Assembly: GCF_014635065.1 (NCBI RefSeq)
Contig: NZ_BMCG01000006.1
Location: 62,001 to 126,000 of the forward strand
DNA: 64,000 nucleotides
Direction of reading: 5' to 3'
Source of the DNA: Oxalicibacterium flavum
Lineage (GTDB): Bacteria > Pseudomonadota > Gammaproteobacteria > Burkholderiales > Burkholderiaceae_D
The notes beneath the pieces are model-generated. The model was not told the origin of the DNA. It saw only the letters and a list, made by a program, of their open reading frames with translations, and did no database searches. Below are positions 17,531 through 26,941 of this stretch, piece after piece. Numbering within the stretch: position 1 is the stretch's first letter; every line of letters starts with the position of its first letter. The translations under genes and the position numbers were made by a program.

Positions 17531-17603
17531 ATAGCAGTAGCGCTGCCGGCAGAGCTGCGGCAGCGTACATTGGGGTGCGGAAAGAGATGGATGTCTTGGA
17601 CAT
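17514..17603 (-). CDS. Putative leucine leader peptide of leuA
   Basis: A 29-codon ORF on the minus strand (ATG at 17601-17603, TGA at 17514-17516) lying 264 bases upstream of leuA. The C-terminal part reads ALPAALLLSLRLI, with six leucines in the last twelve residues. Four of the six are CTA, a leucine codon rarely used in the surrounding GC-rich genes; the other two are CTG. The stop codon sits in the loop of a perfect hairpin (17506-17530). Concentrating rare codons of the pathway product just before a hairpin is the design of an attenuator leader peptide. It is not reported in the family as far as I know. No strong ribosome-binding site is visible and the start is close to the predicted transcription start. 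Confidence 0.7.
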   Translation of the reverse strand: MSKTSISFRTPMYAAAALPAALLLSLRLI

Positions 17604-17612
17604 GATGCTGCT

Positions 17613-17641
17613 ACTTTAGGCTTCTGACCGCTCGATGTCAA
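17613..17641 (-). promoter_or_regulatory. Predicted sigma-70 promoter for the leuA leader
   Basis: TTGACA (17636-17641) and TAAAGT (17613-17618) are separated by exactly 17 bases on the minus strand. The -35 box overlaps the stop codon of the dioxygenase gene. The expected start point is about 17605-17607, only a few bases before the leader ATG. Confidence 0.7.
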
Positions 17642-18474
17642 GCCGCGGGCGCCTCTGCAGGGTTTTCTGTGGCGTTTTTCCAAGTGCCGAAGGCAAGTGC
17701 GGAAACCACCACGTTCATGACCGTATCCTGGAAAATTCGCGCACCGGCATCGTCGCCGGCGGCGCCCGCGGCCACCATCAGGGGCAGCAAATGGTCCGGA
17801 TGCGGCTGTACCTCGCGCGCATGCGGTGCATTTTGCCAGTTCTGCAACATCGCAGTGCGCGTGGTCGCCGGCTGGCTCGCCATGTTCGACAGCCAATCGT
17901 CGAACTGTTCGGAGGCGTCGCGAAAGGCGGGGCTGAAGCCGCGCATGTTGTGGAAGCTCATGCCGCTGCCGATGATGAGCACGCCTTCGTCGCGCAGGCT
18001 TTGCAGCGCCTGGCCGGCGCGCAGGTGTTCGGCCGCATCCAGCCCTTTCTTCATCGACAACTGCACGATGGGAATGTCCGCTTTCGGATACATGACCTTG
18101 AGCGGAATGAACACGCCATGATCCCAGCCGCGCGTCTCGTCGCTGCGCACCGGCAGGCCGGCTTGCTGCAGCAGCGTGCGCACGCGCGCAGCCAGTTCGG
18201 CATTGCCGGGGGCGGGGTAGGTGAGCGCGTAGGTGTGCGGCGGGAAACCGTAGTAATCGTAGATCAACGCGGGCTGCGTTGTCGCGCCCGTGGTGAAGGC
18301 GTCCTCTTCCCAGTGGCCCGAGACGACCAGGATGGCACGCGGGCGCAGGGTCTCGCCGGTTTGCCGCAAGAAGTCTGCCATGCGGTTCCACATGCGCGGA
18401 TCACTCGGCCAGTCCATGAAGAAGCAGGGGCCGCCGCCGTGCGGAATGAAAAGGGTGGGCAGGGTGGAGGACAT
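17638..18474 (-). CDS. ygiD: LigB-type extradiol dioxygenase (YgiD-like)
   Basis: The 278-residue protein belongs to the class III extradiol dioxygenases (DODA type), which cleave catechol rings with O2 at a non-heme iron or zinc site. Metal-binding and catalytic histidines are visible in the family positions: IPHGGGPCFF near the N-terminus, SGHWEE, TRGWDHGVF and HPDHLLP near residue 225. E. coli YgiD is a 4,5-DOPA dioxygenase; whether this is the substrate here is unknown. The gene is last in a minus-strand set with the DUF3861-like gene and fdxA, 24 bases downstream of the former. The stop codon overlaps the -35 box of the leuA promoter. Confidence 0.85.
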   Translation of the reverse strand: MSSTLPTLFIPHGGGPCFFMDWPSDPRMWNRMADFLRQTGETLRPRAILVVSGHWEEDAFTTGATTQPALIYDYYGFPPHTYALTYPAPGNAELAARVRTLLQQAGLPVRSDETRGWDHGVFIPLKVMYPKADIPIVQLSMKKGLDAAEHLRAGQALQSLRDEGVLIIGSGMSFHNMRGFSPAFRDASEQFDDWLSNMASQPATTRTAMLQNWQNAPHAREVQPHPDHLLPLMVAAGAAGDDAGARIFQDTVMNVVVSALAFGTWKNATENPAEAPAA

Positions 18475-18498
18475 GATGATTTCCTTTGCCGGATAGGG

Positions 18499-18822
18499 TT
18501 ACGCGAGCGGGCCAGCCTTGCCTTCCTGCGTGTCGCGGATGCGCTGCTTGAAGGCACCGATGAATTCGCCGAAGACCGGTTGCAGTTCGGCAAACAGCGG
18601 GTCCTTGCGGTGCTTGAGCAGCACTTCGCCGAACAGCTTGAGACCGAGTGCCAGCGCCGCCGCCTCGTCGGGATCGGCAAGGCCGGAGGCCTGCACGTGC
18701 GCGATGATGTCGAACAGGTCGTCGTGATTGCCGGCCTCGAATTGCAATGGTGCATGCAGCTCGCTGCCGGCATGCTTGCCGCCCAGATATTCGAGTGTGA
18801 CGCGATAGTCATGTGCGCTCAT
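18499..18822 (-). CDS. DUF3861-like small protein
   Basis: The ATG at 18822 ([19 protein letters not shown]) gives 107 residues. The sequence pattern (a short beta strand YRVTLEYL, then [13 protein letters not shown] and [22 protein letters not shown]) resembles DUF3861, a small uncharacterised bacterial family; this identification is from memory and only moderately sure. No signal peptide or membrane segment. Its start overlaps the 3' end of fdxA by 14 bases, so it is co-translated. The role is unknown. The upstream part of the open frame overlaps fdxA and is not coding. Confidence 0.75.
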   Translation of the reverse strand: MSAHDYRVTLEYLGGKHAGSELHAPLQFEAGNHDDLFDIIAHVQASGLADPDEAAALALGLKLFGEVLLKHRKDPLFAELQPVFGEFIGAFKQRIRDTQEGKAGPLA

Positions 18823-19156
18823 GGGGTTTCCTTTCGAGTTGTGCCAGCTTGACGGTCTCGCGTGCCCAGTGTTCGTGATCGGGCAGCGGCGGCTTGCGGG
18901 CGGTGATGCGTTGCCAGTCCGGATTGTTCGCCAGTTGCCGGTTGATCTCGATGAAGTGCGCCTGCTGCGGTGCGATCTCGCGGTCGCCGACAATCGCACC
19001 GACCGGGCATTCGGCTACGCACATCGAGCAATCTATGCATTCATCCGGATGGATGACGAGGAAGTTAGGTCCCTCGAAGAAGCAGTCCATTGGGCAGACG
19101 ACGACGCAATCGGTGTATTTGCATTGAATGCAGGGTTCGGTGACGACAAAGGTCAT
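18809..19156 (-). CDS. fdxA: 7Fe ferredoxin
   Basis: A 115-residue FdxA-type ferredoxin carrying one [3Fe-4S] and one [4Fe-4S] cluster. The first cysteine set is in [19 protein letters not shown], the second in [15 protein letters not shown]. The C-terminal extension (after about residue 70) is typical for proteobacterial FdxA and absent from small clostridial ferredoxins. It is the first gene of a minus-strand set with the DUF3861-like and dioxygenase genes; electron supply to the dioxygenase is conceivable but not shown. The gene is divergent from a LysR regulator with 92 bases between the starts. Confidence 0.95.
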   Translation of the reverse strand: MTFVVTEPCIQCKYTDCVVVCPMDCFFEGPNFLVIHPDECIDCSMCVAECPVGAIVGDREIAPQQAHFIEINRQLANNPDWQRITARKPPLPDHEHWARETVKLAQLERKPHERT

Positions 19157-19220
19157 GCATTTTTCCTTCTCATTGAAAGAAGGATAGTCGTCATCGAATC
19201 ATTGATAAATTGGGTAATAT

Positions 19221-19236
19221 GTGAAAAATTGTTCAC
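19221..19236. promoter_or_regulatory. Inverted repeat in the fdxA-lysR intergenic region
   Basis: GTGAA and TTCAC flank six bases, in an AT-rich stretch between the two divergent starts. The position suits autoregulation by the LysR protein and control of fdxA; the pairing is inference. Confidence 0.4.
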
Positions 19237-19248
19237 GTATTGTTGATA

Positions 19249-20124
19249 ATGGATGTTCTGACCTGCATGAAAACCTTCGTCGCCGTGGTCGAAAGCGAGA
19301 GCTTCACGGCCGCGGCGGCGCGTCTCGACGCGTCCAAGGCGGTGGTGTCCAAATATGTGGGCATGCTGGAGGACCATCTGGGCACGCGTTTGCTCAATCG
19401 CACCACGCGGCGCCTGAGTCTGACCGAGTCGGGCGCCGTGTATTACGAACGCTGCCTGCAGATCCTGGCCGATCTCGATGAGGCCGAGCAGGCGGCAGCC
19501 CAACTGACGGCCGTGCCGCGCGGCACGCTCAAGGTGGCGATGCCGGTGTCGTTCGGCATCATCCGCATTGCGCCCTTGCTGACCGAATACCTGCGCCGTT
19601 ATCCGGAGGTCCGGCTGGATATTGCCCTGGCCGACCGCCGCGTGGATCTGATCGAGGAAGGTTTCGATCTGGCGATACGGGTCGGTTCGCTGGCGGAATC
19701 GGGGTTGATCGCGCGCAAGCTGGCAGCCGACCGCATCGTCCTGTGTGCGGCGCCTTCCTATCTAGAGCGTTGCGGCACGCCGAGCGCACCGGCCGATCTG
19801 GCGCGGCATGCCTGTCTCAACTACAGCTATGCGAGCGGCGGCGACGAGTGGCGCTTTGAGGGTGGGGCGGGGGCGGTGCGCATAGACGGTCCCATGCGTG
19901 CCAACAACGGCGACATGCTGAGGCTGGCGGCGCTCGATGGCGCGGGAATGATCTGGCAGCCGCATTTCATCGTTGGCGAGGATTTGCGCAGTGGCCGCCT
20001 GGTCGAACTGCTGCCCGATCATCCGGGGCCGAAGATCGGCATCCATGCGCTGTATCCGAGCCGCAAGCATCTGTCGGCCAAGGTGCGCACCTTTGTCGAT
20101 TATCTTGCGGAGCGCATGGCCTGA
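19249..20124 (+). CDS. LysR-family transcriptional regulator
   Basis: The ATG at 19249 (MDVLTCMKTFVAVVES) gives 291 residues; two in-frame TTG codons just upstream are less likely. The N-terminal winged helix-turn-helix (about 1-60) contains SFTAAAARLDASKAVVSKYVGMLED, whose landmarks are SFTAAAARLDASKAVVSKY and the wing TTRRLSLTESG. A linker helix follows, then the periplasmic-binding-like effector domain from about residue 90 (LKVAMPVSFG). The overall sequence resembles the large AaeR/DmlR-type subgroup; the effector is unknown. Divergent from fdxA, which is a plausible target. Confidence 0.93.
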   Translation: MDVLTCMKTFVAVVESESFTAAAARLDASKAVVSKYVGMLEDHLGTRLLNRTTRRLSLTESGAVYYERCLQILADLDEAEQAAAQLTAVPRGTLKVAMPVSFGIIRIAPLLTEYLRRYPEVRLDIALADRRVDLIEEGFDLAIRVGSLAESGLIARKLAADRIVLCAAPSYLERCGTPSAPADLARHACLNYSYASGGDEWRFEGGAGAVRIDGPMRANNGDMLRLAALDGAGMIWQPHFIVGEDLRSGRLVELLPDHPGPKIGIHALYPSRKHLSAKVRTFVDYLAERMA

Positions 20125-20143
20125 CGAATCCGGGAGCGCAATG

Positions 20144-20170
20144 GAAAACGGGCCTTGCGGCCCGTTTTCT
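20144..20170. terminator. Bidirectional terminator between lysR and the helicase gene
   Basis: The stem AAAACGGGCC/GGCCCGTTTT has a TTGC loop and is followed by CTTTT on the plus strand. The A-rich left flank serves the minus-strand helicase gene. Confidence 0.9.
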
Positions 20171-20192
20171 TTTGCGACTCGACGATTCGAGA

Positions 20193-21596
<1,404 letters not shown>

Positions 21597-21965
21597 TCTT
21601 TTCTTTCGTATATGTCAGCGCGACAGAAGGCAGCCGGGTGAACGGACGAGGCCTTGCGTGAAGCGCAAAAAATGCAACGCCAACCAAACGAAACAGCTGA
21701 GAAAAATCAGAGAGATTTCGGCACAAAAGCTTTGCGCCGGGACGGTGTATGAAAAATCAACACCTGAGGGGCGGAAGGGCTTTATCGTTAATGTTAACGG
21801 TTCGCGGTGCTGCAAAAGTACGTTGCCCGAAGATGTCGCTGGCAACGAACAGGCCGCATTGTATTACACAACCGCTCCTCTGTCGAGGGAAGACGGCCAT
21901 AGACGGCAGCGCATGTGGCCGATTGCAACAGTGCGCGCATCCGCGATGCGTGAGAGGGCAAAAGA
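21597..21965. other. Intergenic region upstream of the helicase gene
   Basis: About 370 bases without a supportable gene. The region should hold the helicase promoter and a 5' leader on the minus strand. Open frames on both strands are short and lack ribosome-binding sites. Confidence 0.5.
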
Positions 21966-21995
21966 AAAAAGCGGTGGAGGTCCACCGCTTTTTGA
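21966..21995 (-). terminator. Intrinsic terminator downstream of fabI
   Basis: AAAAGCGGTGGA and TCCACCGCTTTT form a strong stem around GG; the A-rich side gives a U tract on the minus strand, about 20 bases after the fabI stop. Confidence 0.9.
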
Positions 21996-22015
21996 TGATC
22001 GGATTCGGCGAACGT

Positions 22016-22801
22016 TTATTCGCCGCCCATGCCGCCGACCACGTGCGAGAAGCCGCCGTCAACGTAGGTGATTTCGCCCGTGATGCCACCCGACAGGTCG
22101 GACAGCAGGAAGGCGGCGGCATTGCCGACGTCCTCGACCGTCACGTTGCGGCGCAGCGGCGCGTGATCCTTGACGAAATTGAGTATCTTGCCGAAGTCCT
22201 TGATGCCCGAGGCCGCCAGCGTCTTGATCGGGCCGGCCGAGATGCCGTTGACGCGCACGCCTTTGGGGCCCAGCGATTCGGCGGTGTAGCGCACGCTGGC
22301 TTCGAGCGAGGCCTTGGCCAGGCCCATGGTGTTGTAGTTGGGCAGGGCGCGCACCGAACCCAGGTAGCTCAGCGTCAGCAGCGAGGCGCCTTCGTTGAGC
22401 ATGGGCGCGGCGGCTTTCGCCATGGCGGGGAAGCTGTAGGCGGAAATGTCATGCGCGATGCGGAAGCCTTCGCGCGACAGGCCTTCGAGGAAGTCGCCGG
22501 CAATCGCTTCGCGCGGCGCAAAGCCGATCGAATGCACGAAGCCGTCGAACTTCGGCCAGGTCTTGCCGAGTTCGGCAAACAGGCCCGTGATCTGCTCGTC
22601 TTCCGCGACGTCGCACTCGAAGACCAGCTTGCTGTCGAATTCGGCAGCGAATTCCGTGATGCGGTCCTTGAAGCGCTCGCCGACGTAGGTGAAGGCCAGT
22701 TCGGCGCCTTCGCGCTTGCAGGCGGCGGCGATGCCGTAGGCGATGGAGCGGTTCGACAACAAACCGGTGACGAGAATTTTTTTACCTTGCAGGAATGCCA
22801 T
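22016..22801 (-). CDS. fabI: Enoyl-[acyl-carrier-protein] reductase (NADH)
   Basis: The last reduction of the fatty-acid elongation cycle, and the target of triclosan-type inhibitors. I start at the ATG at 22801 ([23 protein letters not shown]), as in the family; the upstream open frame is non-coding and overlaps the yejA promoter region. The 261-residue SDR-fold protein contains the nucleotide-binding [45 protein letters not shown] with the catalytic Tyr and Lys, and the substrate-loop region [16 protein letters not shown]. The C-terminus ends with [11 protein letters not shown]. It is divergent from yejA, 179 bases away. Confidence 0.96.
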   Translation of the reverse strand: MAFLQGKKILVTGLLSNRSIAYGIAAACKREGAELAFTYVGERFKDRITEFAAEFDSKLVFECDVAEDEQITGLFAELGKTWPKFDGFVHSIGFAPREAIAGDFLEGLSREGFRIAHDISAYSFPAMAKAAAPMLNEGASLLTLSYLGSVRALPNYNTMGLAKASLEASVRYTAESLGPKGVRVNGISAGPIKTLAASGIKDFGKILNFVKDHAPLRRNVTVEDVGNAAAFLLSDLSGGITGEITYVDGGFSHVVGGMGGE

Positions 22802-22980
22802 GAACGACTCCGAAAGTGCGTGCGAAAGATTGTGGAATGGGCAGGATTGTAGGGGTTGGTCGCCGTGACAGCAACTTTTGCATGCAATGTGTCTGTTGCC
22901 CATCCTGCAATCCTTGCGTTGTGCACTGTAGAATAAGCGACGCTCGATCCATCCCACCGAAGAAGGCGCCTTTCCCGCGA

Positions 22981-24780
22981 ATGGTCAAGTCACTCTGCTC
23001 CTTTCTCCTGGCCGGCCTGTTGTCGCAGGCGGGCAGCGCCTTTGCCGCGCATGCCTTCTCGCTGTACGACACGCCCAAGTACCCGGCCGGCTTCACGCAT
23101 TTCGATTACGTCAATCCGGACGCGCCCAAGGGTGGCGAACTGTTCCTCGCCAATCCCGACCGTCGCACCAGTTTCGACAAGTTCAATCCGTTCTCGCTCA
23201 AGGGCGTGGCGGCGGCCGGCATCTTGGGCCTGATGTTCGAAAGCCTGGCGACTTCCTCGGCCGACGAGAACGCCACCATGTACGGCCTGCTGGCCGACGA
23301 CATGGAACTGGCACCGGACCGGCTGTCGATGACCTTTCACCTGAATCCAAAGGCGCGTTTCAACAACGGCGATCCGGTGCTGGCGGCCGACGTCAAGCAT
23401 TCCTTCGACACGCTGATGAGCAAGGGTGCGCCGCAGCTCAAGATGATCTATGCCGACGTCAAGGGCGCGACGGTGGTCGGCGAGCGCACCGTGCGCTTCG
23501 ACTTCAGGACCCGCAATCACGAACTGCCGCTGATCGTCGGCGACATCCCGGTGTTCTCGCGCAAGTGGGCCGAGGGCACCGACTTCGACAAGATCCAGCT
23601 GACGCCGCCGATCGCCAGCGGCCCCTACCTGATCGACCGCTACGACACCGGCCGCTCGATCAGCTACCGGCTCGATCCGAACTACTGGGGTCGGGATATC
23701 CCGGTGCGCAAGGGCATGTTCAATTTCGCCCGCATCAACTACCGCTTCTACAAGGACGACGTGGCGCGGCTCGAAGCCTTCAAGGCCGGCGAGTTCGATG
23801 TGGTGGTCGAATACAGCGCCAAGAACTGGGCGCGCAGCTACCAGGGCCGCAAGTTCGACAGCGGCGAGATCGTCAAGCGCGAACTCACGCATTCCAACGG
23901 TGCCGGCATGCAGGGCTTCGTCATGAACCTGCGGCGCGACCAGTTCAAGGACAAGCGCGTGCGGCAGGCGCTCGGCCTTGCGCTCGATTACGAATGGATG
24001 AACCGCCAGCTGTTCTTCAATTCCTATACGCGCATCTATTCCTTCTTCAACAACAGCCCGATGGCAGCTACCGGCCTGCCGTCAGAAGGCGAACTGAAGC
24101 TGCTGGAGCCGCTGCGCGACAGGCTCGACCCGGCCGTGTTCGGTGCGGCGCCGATTCTGCCGAATACCGATCCGCCGCATTCGCTGCGCGGCAACCTGCT
24201 GCAGGCGGTCGAACTGTTGCGCCAGGCCGGCTGGACCTACCGCGACGGTGCGCTGCGCAACGAGAAGGGCGTGCCGTTCCGCTTCGAGATCATGGACGAC
24301 CAGTCGGCCATGTCGCGCATCATCAGCGTCTATATCCGCAGCCTGCAGAAACTCGGCATCCAGGTCACCCAGCGCACGGCGGATTTCGCGCTGCTGCAGC
24401 AGCGCATGGACGACTTCGATTTCGACATGACGAGCATCCGCTTCCCCGACATCCGCAGCCCCGGCAATGAAATGTTCGACATGTTCGGTTCCAAGGCTGC
24501 CGACGAGAAGGGGTCGAGCAACGTCTGGGGCCTGAAGGACCCGGCCGTCGATCGCCTGGTCGAGGCGCTGGTGGCGGCCGATACGCGGCCGCAGCTCGAA
24601 TCGGCGGCGCGCGCGCTGGACCGCGTGCTGCTCAACAAGTACATCGTGGTGCCGCACTGGTATTCGTCAACGCACCGCATCGCCTATCGCAACCGCTTCG
24701 GCATGCCGGCGCAGGCGCCGCTCTACTATCAGGCCGATCCGTACGTGCTTTCGACCTGGTGGCAGGTCAAGCCGCGCTGA
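22981..24780 (+). CDS. yejA: Peptide ABC transporter substrate-binding protein (YejA-like)
   Basis: A 599-residue family-5 extracellular solute-binding protein. The ATG at 22981 opens a signal peptide ([19 protein letters not shown], cleaved near AFAA). The mature protein begins [20 protein letters not shown] and carries the [20 protein letters not shown] segment typical of YejA. It delivers oligopeptides, and in E. coli the antibiotic microcin C, to the YejBEF permease. yejB follows 35 bases downstream on the same strand. The long open frame upstream of the ATG is not coding. Confidence 0.93.
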   Translation: MVKSLCSFLLAGLLSQAGSAFAAHAFSLYDTPKYPAGFTHFDYVNPDAPKGGELFLANPDRRTSFDKFNPFSLKGVAAAGILGLMFESLATSSADENATMYGLLADDMELAPDRLSMTFHLNPKARFNNGDPVLAADVKHSFDTLMSKGAPQLKMIYADVKGATVVGERTVRFDFRTRNHELPLIVGDIPVFSRKWAEGTDFDKIQLTPPIASGPYLIDRYDTGRSISYRLDPNYWGRDIPVRKGMFNFARINYRFYKDDVARLEAFKAGEFDVVVEYSAKNWARSYQGRKFDSGEIVKRELTHSNGAGMQGFVMNLRRDQFKDKRVRQALGLALDYEWMNRQLFFNSYTRIYSFFNNSPMAATGLPSEGELKLLEPLRDRLDPAVFGAAPILPNTDPPHSLRGNLLQAVELLRQAGWTYRDGALRNEKGVPFRFEIMDDQSAMSRIISVYIRSLQKLGIQVTQRTADFALLQQRMDDFDFDMTSIRFPDIRSPGNEMFDMFGSKAADEKGSSNVWGLKDPAVDRLVEALVAADTRPQLESAARALDRVLLNKYIVVPHWYSSTHRIAYRNRFGMPAQAPLYYQADPYVLSTWWQVKPR

Positions 24781-24815
24781 AGAAACCACCATGAGAAAGC
24801 CGTGAGGAACGCCGC

Positions 24816-25874
24816 ATGAACATCTGGTCCTACATTCTCAAGCGCGTGCTGCTGATGCTGCCGACGCTGTTCGGCGTGGTGGCGATCACCTTTGCCGTGA
24901 TCCAGTTCGTGCCCGGCGGTCCGGTCGAGCAGGCGCTGATGGAAATGAAGGCGATCGGCGGCGGTGGCGAGGCCAGCGGTGGCGGCGCCTCGCAGTATCG
25001 CGGCCGGCAGGGCATCGATGCCGACCGCGTGGCCGAGATCAAGGCGCTCTACGGTTTCGACAAGCCGCCGGCCGAACGCTTCTGGCAGATGCTCAAGGGA
25101 TTCGCGACCTTTGACCTCGGCAAGAGCTTCTATCACCACATGGACGTCTGGGACCTCGTGGTCTCCAAGCTGCCGGTCTCGATCACGCTCGGCATGTGGA
25201 CCTTCTTCCTGACCTATTTCATCTCGCTGCCGCTCGGCATCGCCAAGGCGGTGCGCGAGGGCACGCGCTTCGACAGCGTGACCAGCGCCATCGTGCTGGT
25301 CGGCTATTCGATTCCTGGCTTCATCCTCGGCGTGTTCCTGCTGGTGGTGTTCGGCGGCGGCAGTTTCGTGCAGTGGTTCCCGCTGCGCGGTTTGACCTCG
25401 GACGACTGGGAGCAGCTGTCGCTGGTCGGCAAGGTGCTCGATTACCTGTGGCATATCGCACTGCCGGTGACGGCCTCGGTGGCCGGCGCGTTCGCCGTGA
25501 TGACCATGCTGACCAAGAACACCTTTCTCGAAGAGATTCGCAAGCAGTACGTGCTGACGGCGCGCGCCAAGGGTTTGAGCGAACGTGCCGTGCTTTACAA
25601 GCACGTGTTCCGCAATGCGCTGATTCCGCTGGTGACGGGGTTTCCGGCCGCCTTCATCGGCGCCTTCTTTGCCGGCAGCCTGCTGATCGAAACGCTGTTT
25701 TCGCTGGACGGCCTGGGCCTGCTGTCCTACGAATCGGTGATCCGGCGCGACTATCCGGTGGTGATGGGCACGCTGTATCTGTTCACGCTGATCGGGCTGG
25801 TGGTCAAGCTGATCGGCGATCTCTGTTATGTCTGGGCCGATCCGCGCCTGCAGTTTGAAAGCCTGAATCGATGA
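24816..25874 (+). CDS. yejB: Peptide ABC transporter permease (YejB-like)
   Basis: A 352-residue inner-membrane permease of the DppB/OppB type with six predicted helices. The N-terminal MNIWSYILKRVLLMLPTLFGV and the FVPGGPVEQAL stretch are characteristic. A glycine-rich insertion (GGGGEASGGGASQYRG) in the first periplasmic loop is also seen in YejB. The EAA loop around TARAKGLSERAVLYKHVFRNA contacts the ATPase. The stop overlaps the yejE start (ATGA). Confidence 0.93.
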   Translation: MNIWSYILKRVLLMLPTLFGVVAITFAVIQFVPGGPVEQALMEMKAIGGGGEASGGGASQYRGRQGIDADRVAEIKALYGFDKPPAERFWQMLKGFATFDLGKSFYHHMDVWDLVVSKLPVSITLGMWTFFLTYFISLPLGIAKAVREGTRFDSVTSAIVLVGYSIPGFILGVFLLVVFGGGSFVQWFPLRGLTSDDWEQLSLVGKVLDYLWHIALPVTASVAGAFAVMTMLTKNTFLEEIRKQYVLTARAKGLSERAVLYKHVFRNALIPLVTGFPAAFIGAFFAGSLLIETLFSLDGLGLLSYESVIRRDYPVVMGTLYLFTLIGLVVKLIGDLCYVWADPRLQFESLNR

Positions 25875-26941
25875 GCGCCGTTTCTTCTTCCGTATCTGCA
25901 GCCAGCCTTGCGGCCGCGCCATCGGTATCGCCATGGCGCCGCGTCTGGCTGCGCTTTCGCCGCAGCCGGCGCGGCTATGTGAGCCTGGTGCTGTTCAGCA
26001 TCCTGGTGGTAATCAGCCTGTTCGCCGAATTCGTCTCCAACGACAAGCCGCTGGTCGCGCGCTACAACGGCGAACTGGTATTCCCGATTTTCAATGATTA
26101 TTCGGAAAAGAAATTCGGCGGCGATTTCGATACGCCGGCCGACTATCTCGATCCCTTCATCCAGCAGCAGTTCAAGAAGGATGGCAACTGGGCCGTCTAT
26201 CCACTCAACCGCTATCACTACAACACCCTTAACTACTTCGCCAAGGCCCCCAATCCGGCACCGCCTTCGGCCGAGAACTGGCTCGGCACCGACGATCGCG
26301 GACGCGATGTGTTCGCGCGCCTGCTGTACGGCTTCCGTGTCTCGGTGCTGTTCGGCTTCGCGCTGACCATCACCGGCGTCATCCTCGGCATGGTGACCGG
26401 CGCGATCCAGGGTTATTTTGCCGGACGCACCGATCTGTTCTTCCAGCGCTTCATGGAAATCTGGGGCGCGATGCCGGAGCTGTACCTGCTGATCATCTTC
26501 GCCTCCATCTTCCAGCCGAGCATCGGGTTGTTGCTGGTGCTGCTCTCGCTGTTCGGCTGGATGGGCCTGTCCGATTACGTGCGTGCCGATTTCCTGCGCA
26601 ACCGCAATCTCGAGTACGTGCAGGCGGCACGGGCGCTGGGGCTGTCGAACGGCCAGATCATCTGGCGCCACGTGCTGCCCAACAGCCTGACGCCGGTCGT
26701 GACCTTCCTGCCATTCCGCATGAGCGCGGCCATCCTGGCGCTGACGAGCCTGGATTTCCTCGGCCTCGGCGTGCCGCCGGACACGGCCAGCCTCGGCGAA
26801 CTGCTGGCGCAGGGCAAGAACAATCTCGACGCGTGGTGGATCGCGGTCTCGACCTTCGTGGTGCTGACCGTGATGCTGCTGTTGCTGACCAATATCGGCG
26901 ATGCCCTGCGCAACGCGCTCGACGTGCGGAGGAAGGCATGA
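25871..26941 (+). CDS. yejE: Peptide ABC transporter permease (YejE-like)
   Basis: A 356-residue partner permease of YejB. After a short cytoplasmic N-terminus it has a first helix (YVSLVLFSILVVISLFAEF), a large periplasmic loop (about residues 55-135) containing PLVARYNGELVFP, and five further helices. The family motif GTDDRGRDVFARLLYGFRVS precedes the core, and the EAA loop is around AARALGLSNGQIIWRHVLPN. ATGA overlaps at both ends (with yejB and yejF) indicate translational coupling across the permease/ATPase block. Confidence 0.93.
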   Translation: MSAVSSSVSAASLAAAPSVSPWRRVWLRFRRSRRGYVSLVLFSILVVISLFAEFVSNDKPLVARYNGELVFPIFNDYSEKKFGGDFDTPADYLDPFIQQQFKKDGNWAVYPLNRYHYNTLNYFAKAPNPAPPSAENWLGTDDRGRDVFARLLYGFRVSVLFGFALTITGVILGMVTGAIQGYFAGRTDLFFQRFMEIWGAMPELYLLIIFASIFQPSIGLLLVLLSLFGWMGLSDYVRADFLRNRNLEYVQAARALGLSNGQIIWRHVLPNSLTPVVTFLPFRMSAAILALTSLDFLGLGVPPDTASLGELLAQGKNNLDAWWIAVSTFVVLTVMLLLLTNIGDALRNALDVRRKA

